The position numbers were made by a program, and so were the translations under genes. From Prorocentrum cordatum (lineage: Eukaryota; Sar; Dinophyceae; Prorocentrales; Prorocentraceae), in contig CAUYUJ010011159.1 of NCBI GenBank assembly GCA_963575745.1, positions 357,083 through 400,016 on the forward strand: DNA of 42,934 bases, read 5' to 3'. Below the pieces are notes generated by a model. It made no database searches, was not told the DNA's origin, and saw nothing but the letters and a program-made list of their open reading frames with translations. Within the stretch, counting starts at the first letter, position 1. Each line of letters opens with the position of its first letter. Shown piece by piece: positions 39,490-42,934 of the stretch.

Positions 39490-40090
39490 CCTAAATGTGT
39501 TTTTCCTTCTACTCTACCTCATACCCAACTCCAGTCTGCCCTAGTCTACTCGACCCCATTTTGCTTTATTCGACCCCACAATCTACCCTACTCGATGCTG
39601 GGCTACTTTGTCCTCCTCTACCCTACCTTAATTTCTTCTACAGTACGCCAACTCTACCCTATTCTCTTATCGTACGTCGCCCTAGCGCCGCGCAGCTTGG
39701 TATTCAAAGTGGCAGTGCTGTTTCAGCGCGGCGCATGATTCGTCTTCGCCGCGCCCATCGGAAGTTTTGCAGTTCCCGCCCCTGCGCGGCCTGCGTGGGC
39801 TTCCCATCGCCAAGTCGTATGAAACTGGGCCGCGCGCGAGCGCCTTCGGTTTGCGAGGTGTGAGCGCGCTCCGATCCCCAAATCAATGCGTGCCACAATT
39901 GATTGTTATGCCGCGGGAGGGAGGGTGGGAGGAGGCAAGGACCTGACTCGCCAGACCTAGCTCGTTCGATTATACTCTACTCCTGTGTTCTTCTCTTCTA
40001 TGATGCTCTGCTTCTTCTCTTATATTATGCTCTGCTCTATTATGTTGCTCTCTTATCATCTACTCTTCTCGATTATACTCTGCTTATGAG
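39490..40090 (+). other. Two AT-richer pyrimidine islands around a short spacer
   Basis: 39490-39670 is built of degenerate CTCTACCCTA-like units and 39960-40090 of TTATACTCTACTC-like units. Both are strongly pyrimidine-rich on the + strand and far more AT-rich than the rest of the window. The middle part (39680-39950) is ordinary GC-rich DNA without a gene. They may be degraded telomere-like or T/C-rich satellite, or the upstream region of the 40.1-41.4 kb gene. Confidence 0.5.
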
Positions 40091-40184
40091 TTTGGCGATG
40101 GTTGGGCGGTTATGGGGACGCCATTTGACTACCCACAGGAAGCCATTGGAATAGCAGAGGAAGCGCAGGCAACCATGCGATACA

Positions 40185-40221
40185 TCCGTGGCCACTTTGG
40201 CTCAAGCCTGTCTGGCTCAGT
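40185..40221 (+). other. Spliced-leader relic (DinoSL), probably doubled
   Basis: 40185-40206 matches the 22-nt dinoflagellate spliced leader at 20 of 22 positions, including the 3' TTTGGCTCAAG. The mismatches are 40190 (G for A) and 40195 (C for T). Directly after it, 40207-40221 resembles a truncated leader (CC, T, T and GGCTCA retained; 10 of 15). A full leader followed by a shortened one is the known signature of mRNAs that were reverse-transcribed, reinserted and trans-spliced again. An overlapping + frame (40112-40606) also reads through it, so coding origin cannot be fully excluded. Confidence 0.65.
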
Positions 40222-40318
40222 GGCGCCGGCCTTCGTCGGTGGCACGCGACGAGAAATCCGGCAATCTGTCGATGCCCGCGGCCGCCTGCCCCCCTCGTCT
40301 CCGATGACCCTCCTCGCT

Positions 40319-41436
40319 GGTGGCCCGGGGCGGCTGCGAGGCGGTTTGGCTCGAGCCAATTGCGGAGGCAGACGCGGCCTGCTTGTTGACGGCAGGGGCG
40401 GTCCGCATGTTCGCGGAGGCGGAGTAATTCCACGTGGACGCGAGCAAGGGTGCCGAGACCGAGTGCGAGGAGGCCGAGGCTCGAGGCCCCGTACCCCCTC
40501 CCCGCGGGCGACCACTGGGTGGGCGCCATTGACCGCGCGTGGCTCATCGGCGGCGACGCGTGCTGTCGGCTCGAGGGCGACATCAAGACTGAGGTCGACG
40601 TCGTGAGCAGCGCTGAGTTCCAGGAGCCGCTTGTGGCCGAAGGCGAGGTCGCCGAGGAGGACGATGCGATCGGGGTCGACGGCGTCAAGCAGGTGCTCGA
40701 GGGCGGCTTCGGGACCGAGGCCGACGTCACAAGCAGCGTGGCGCTCGCGGTGCCGCTTGTGGCCGGGTCCGAGGGCGAGGCCGGTAAGGAGGTCGTCGTG
40801 ATCGAGGTCGGCGGCCTCGGGCAGGCGTCCGAGGGAGGCTTCGGGACCGAGGTCGACGGCGAGAGCGGCGCGGCGTACGCGGAGCCGCTCGCGGCCGAGC
40901 CCGAGGGCCAGGCTGCCAAGGAGGACGTCGGAATGGAGGTCTGCCCAGCTCGTGATGGCGTGAAGGTCTCGAAGCAGCAGGTGGCTTGGGCCGCGGGCGC
41001 GCGCGGGCCCCGCAAGCGCTGGGCTGACGACCTCAGTGACCCGGGCGGCAGCGTGGAATTGCCAGAGTTGCTAGCGTGGCCGACGCTGGGCGGCGAGTCG
41101 GGCGGCCTGGCCGAGCACGTGCGCTCGCGCGTGGTGCCGAACCAGGCCGCCTCCCAGATGGCGGCGGGGGTGGCGGCCATGCGGAAGCTAGCCGAGGACG
41201 GCGGCCCACGGCGTGCCGACCCAGGGAAGAGGCAGGAGACGAGGGAGAAGTCCCGGGGAGAGTACGGTCGCGAAGTTGCGCCCCCGGAGCGTTCCGGGAA
41301 GAGCCCGCCGGAACGTTCTGAGGACGGGTGTGCGGAGCGGGGTGGGGGGAGTTCCAAGAAGGTCGACGACGCGACGGGCGAAGGCCGCTGGAGCGGCATT
41401 TCGAACCCGTCAAGGAGGCGATCGATGTTGCTCTAG
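40319..41436 (+). CDS. Acidic-repeat protein downstream of SL relic (frame break)
   Basis: From 40450 the frame encodes three repeats of 42-44 residues starting near 40588, 40714 and 40846. Each has the pattern TEVDVxSS, five variable residues, PLVA, an acidic stretch, IEVxG and QxxEGGFG. A C-terminal part is Arg/Lys/Glu/Ser-rich (RADPGKRQETREKSRGEYGR) and ends at 41436. Strong G/C at third positions supports this strand over the long minus frame. Upstream, a different + frame is protein-like from about 40342 to 40500 (VWLEPIAEADAACLL, then FHVDASKGAETECEEAEARG), with one in-frame TAA near 40431. A frame shift near 40495 is therefore likely. Function unknown. The leader relic suggests a retrogene. 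Confidence 0.5.
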
Positions 41437-41696
41437 GAGCAGGTGCCGTGCGAGAAAGGCGAGCGTAAGGCGGAGCGCCTCAGGCTCGTCGCCGCGCGCC
41501 GAGGCGCGCTTGGCCGAGACCGCCGCAGAGCTGAGAGCTCCGTCGCGCGTGAAAATGATCTACACAATTTTCTGGATTGCGCTCGTGCCGAGTCGTTTCG
41601 CGATTGCACGGCGTCTGATTGATGTGGCGGTGCCCATAGAGTGTTGCGCGCTGTTGCTGCTGAGGTGGCCCAGAAACGTTGGTGTCAGAGCACTCG
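41437..41696 (+). other. Spacer between acidic-repeat gene and minisatellite
   Basis: GC-rich at first, then a more AT-rich piece (41550-41640). No gene is recognised. Confidence 0.4.
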
Positions 41697-42934
41697 GGCA
41701 TAGCAGGCGTGGCATTTTCTCGACAACAGAGGGGGTGCGCAGGAGGTGGTCTCTCACCGCGGCCGCTATGCACGACGGCCGTCCAGGGCATAGCAGGCGT
41801 GGCATGTTCTCGACAACAGAGGGGGTGCGCAGGAGGTGGTCTCTCACCGCGGCCGCTATGCACGACGGTCGTCCTGGGCATAGCAGGCGTGGCATGTTCT
41901 CTACACCATAGGGGGTGCGCAGGGGGTGGTCCCTCACCGCGGCCGCTGTGCACGACGGTCGTCCAGGGCATAGCAGGCGTGGCATTTTCTCAACACCACA
42001 GGGGGTTCGCAGGGGGTGGTCCCGCACCGCGGCCGCGATGCACGACGGTCGTCCAGGGCAAAGCAGGGATGGCATTTTCTCGACACCATAGGGGGTGCGC
42101 AGGGGGTGGTCCCTCACCGCGGCCGCTATGCACGACGGTCGCCCAGGGCAGAGCAGGCGTGGCATTTGCTCGACACCATAGGGGGTGCGCAGGGGGTGGT
42201 CCCTCACCGCGGCCGCTTTGCACGACGGTCGTCCAGGGCATAGCAGGCGTGGCATTTTTTCGACACCAGAGGGGGTGCGCAGGGGGTGGTCCCTCACCGC
42301 GGCCGCTGTGCACGACGGTCGTCCAGGGCATAGCAGGCGTGGCATTTTCTCGACACCATAGGGGGTGCGCAGGGGGTGGTCCCTCACCGCGGCAGCTATG
42401 CACGACGGTCGTCCAGGACATAGCAGGCGCAGCATTTTCTCGACACCATAGGGGGTGCGCAGGGGGTGGTCCCTCACCGCGGCCGCTTTGCACGACGGTC
42501 CTCCAGGGCCTAGCAGGCGTGGCACTTTCTCGACACCATAGGGGGTGCGCAGGGGGTGGTCCCTCACCGCGGCCGCTATGCACGACGGTCGTCCAGGGCC
42601 CAGCAGGCTTGGCATTTTTTCGACACCATAGGGGGTGCGCAGGGGGTGGTCCCTCACCGTGGCCGCTATCCACGACACGGTCGAAAAACCTAGCAGGCGC
42701 GGCAATTTCTCAACACCAGAAGGGGTGCGCTGGGAGTGGTCTCTGGTCCTGCTTCGTTCCACCACGTTGCCGAAAAGCCTAGTAGGCGTGGCAATGTCTG
42801 GACGCCACACGGGCGCGCAGTGGGTGGTCATTGGGCAGGGCCGCTATCCACGACATTGCCGCAAATCCTATTGCAGCTGGCGTGGCGGTTTCTGGTCACT
42901 ACCGGGGGTGCGGTTGCAAGGTTTCTAAGTGCGG
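41697..42934. repeat. 90-bp minisatellite D (NotI-containing)
   Basis: At least eleven clear copies in exact 90-bp steps (GCAGGCGTGG at 41703, 41793, 41883, 41973 and so on), then three degenerating copies to the window end. Conserved blocks are GCATAGCAGGCGTGGCAT, GGGGGTGCGCAGGGGGTGGT and CACCGCGGCCGCTATGCACG, the last holding a NotI site. The unit is stop-free in several frames, so 367-residue (+) and 423-residue (minus) ORFs run through it, reading GCAGGGPSPRPLCTTVVQG or its complement. Sequence blocks differ from repeat C. The array continues beyond the window or ends close to its edge. Confidence 0.95.

Noticed and set aside
40110-41399. 429-residue minus-strand ORF opposite the acidic-repeat gene
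   Set aside because: Ser/Pro/Thr-rich complement of a + frame that has a better codon pattern and true internal protein repeats.
41560-42831. 423-residue minus ORF and 367-residue + ORF with 30-residue repeats
   Set aside because: The 90-bp unit is stop-free on both strands. Nothing favours one strand, and no start or flanking domain is present. Kept as a repeat only.

Overview
This window reads as dinoflagellate nuclear DNA. It is GC-rich and gene-poor, and it is packed with microsatellites, palindromic satellites and decayed retroelements. Almost every plausible coding stretch lies on the + strand. Three things point to a dinoflagellate: a 20/22 match to the dinoflagellate spliced leader (40185-40206), a HU/histone-like domain (12762-13055), and an RT/RNase H element remnant of the kind common in these genomes. 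I cannot name the species. The assembly has a 100-N gap at 7835-7934, and several genes carry single-base frame breaks that may be real decay or sequencing error.

Layout. 1-7834: retroelement debris, including an RT fragment with a WVDD active-site box (1758-2492), then about 5 kb of fragmented reading frames. 7935-10662: a short 90-bp array with a terminal box, then two palindrome satellites (family A built on ATGTTAGAGCTCC and its complement; family B built on TTAACCG...ATCGAT...CGGTTAA). 10831-16300: small genes separated by family A and by a 187-bp dispersed repeat. They are a Trp/Cys coiled-coil protein, a KKPSYH minisatellite, the HU-like domain and a Cys-motif protein. 16651-23982: the gene-dense core. 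It holds a large protein whose C-terminal half looks methyltransferase-like, a CMGC-like protein kinase with an intron full of satellite, and a 2OG-Fe(II) oxygenase-like ORF in the same frame as the kinase end. 24017-27448: ATC repeats and two large arrays of a 90-bp repeat. 27449-31000: low-complexity DNA and one charged ORF. 31082-33050: a LINE-like RT C-terminus and RNase H remnant. 33491-38595: Pro/Gln/Ala-rich frames. 38704-41436: more repeat fragments, the spliced-leader relic and an acidic-repeat protein. 41697-42934: a different 90-bp minisatellite.

The most striking unexplained signal is a short DNA word, CTGVAACAG (usually GCTGVAACAGC). By eye it recurs about 20 times, but essentially only inside the genes at 10.8-11.6 kb and 16.5-23.8 kb. 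It is read in all three codon phases, often occurs in close pairs, and in one case sits directly next to the stop codon separating the kinase from the oxygenase. Functional calls rest on motif recognition by eye; none was tested by a database search.
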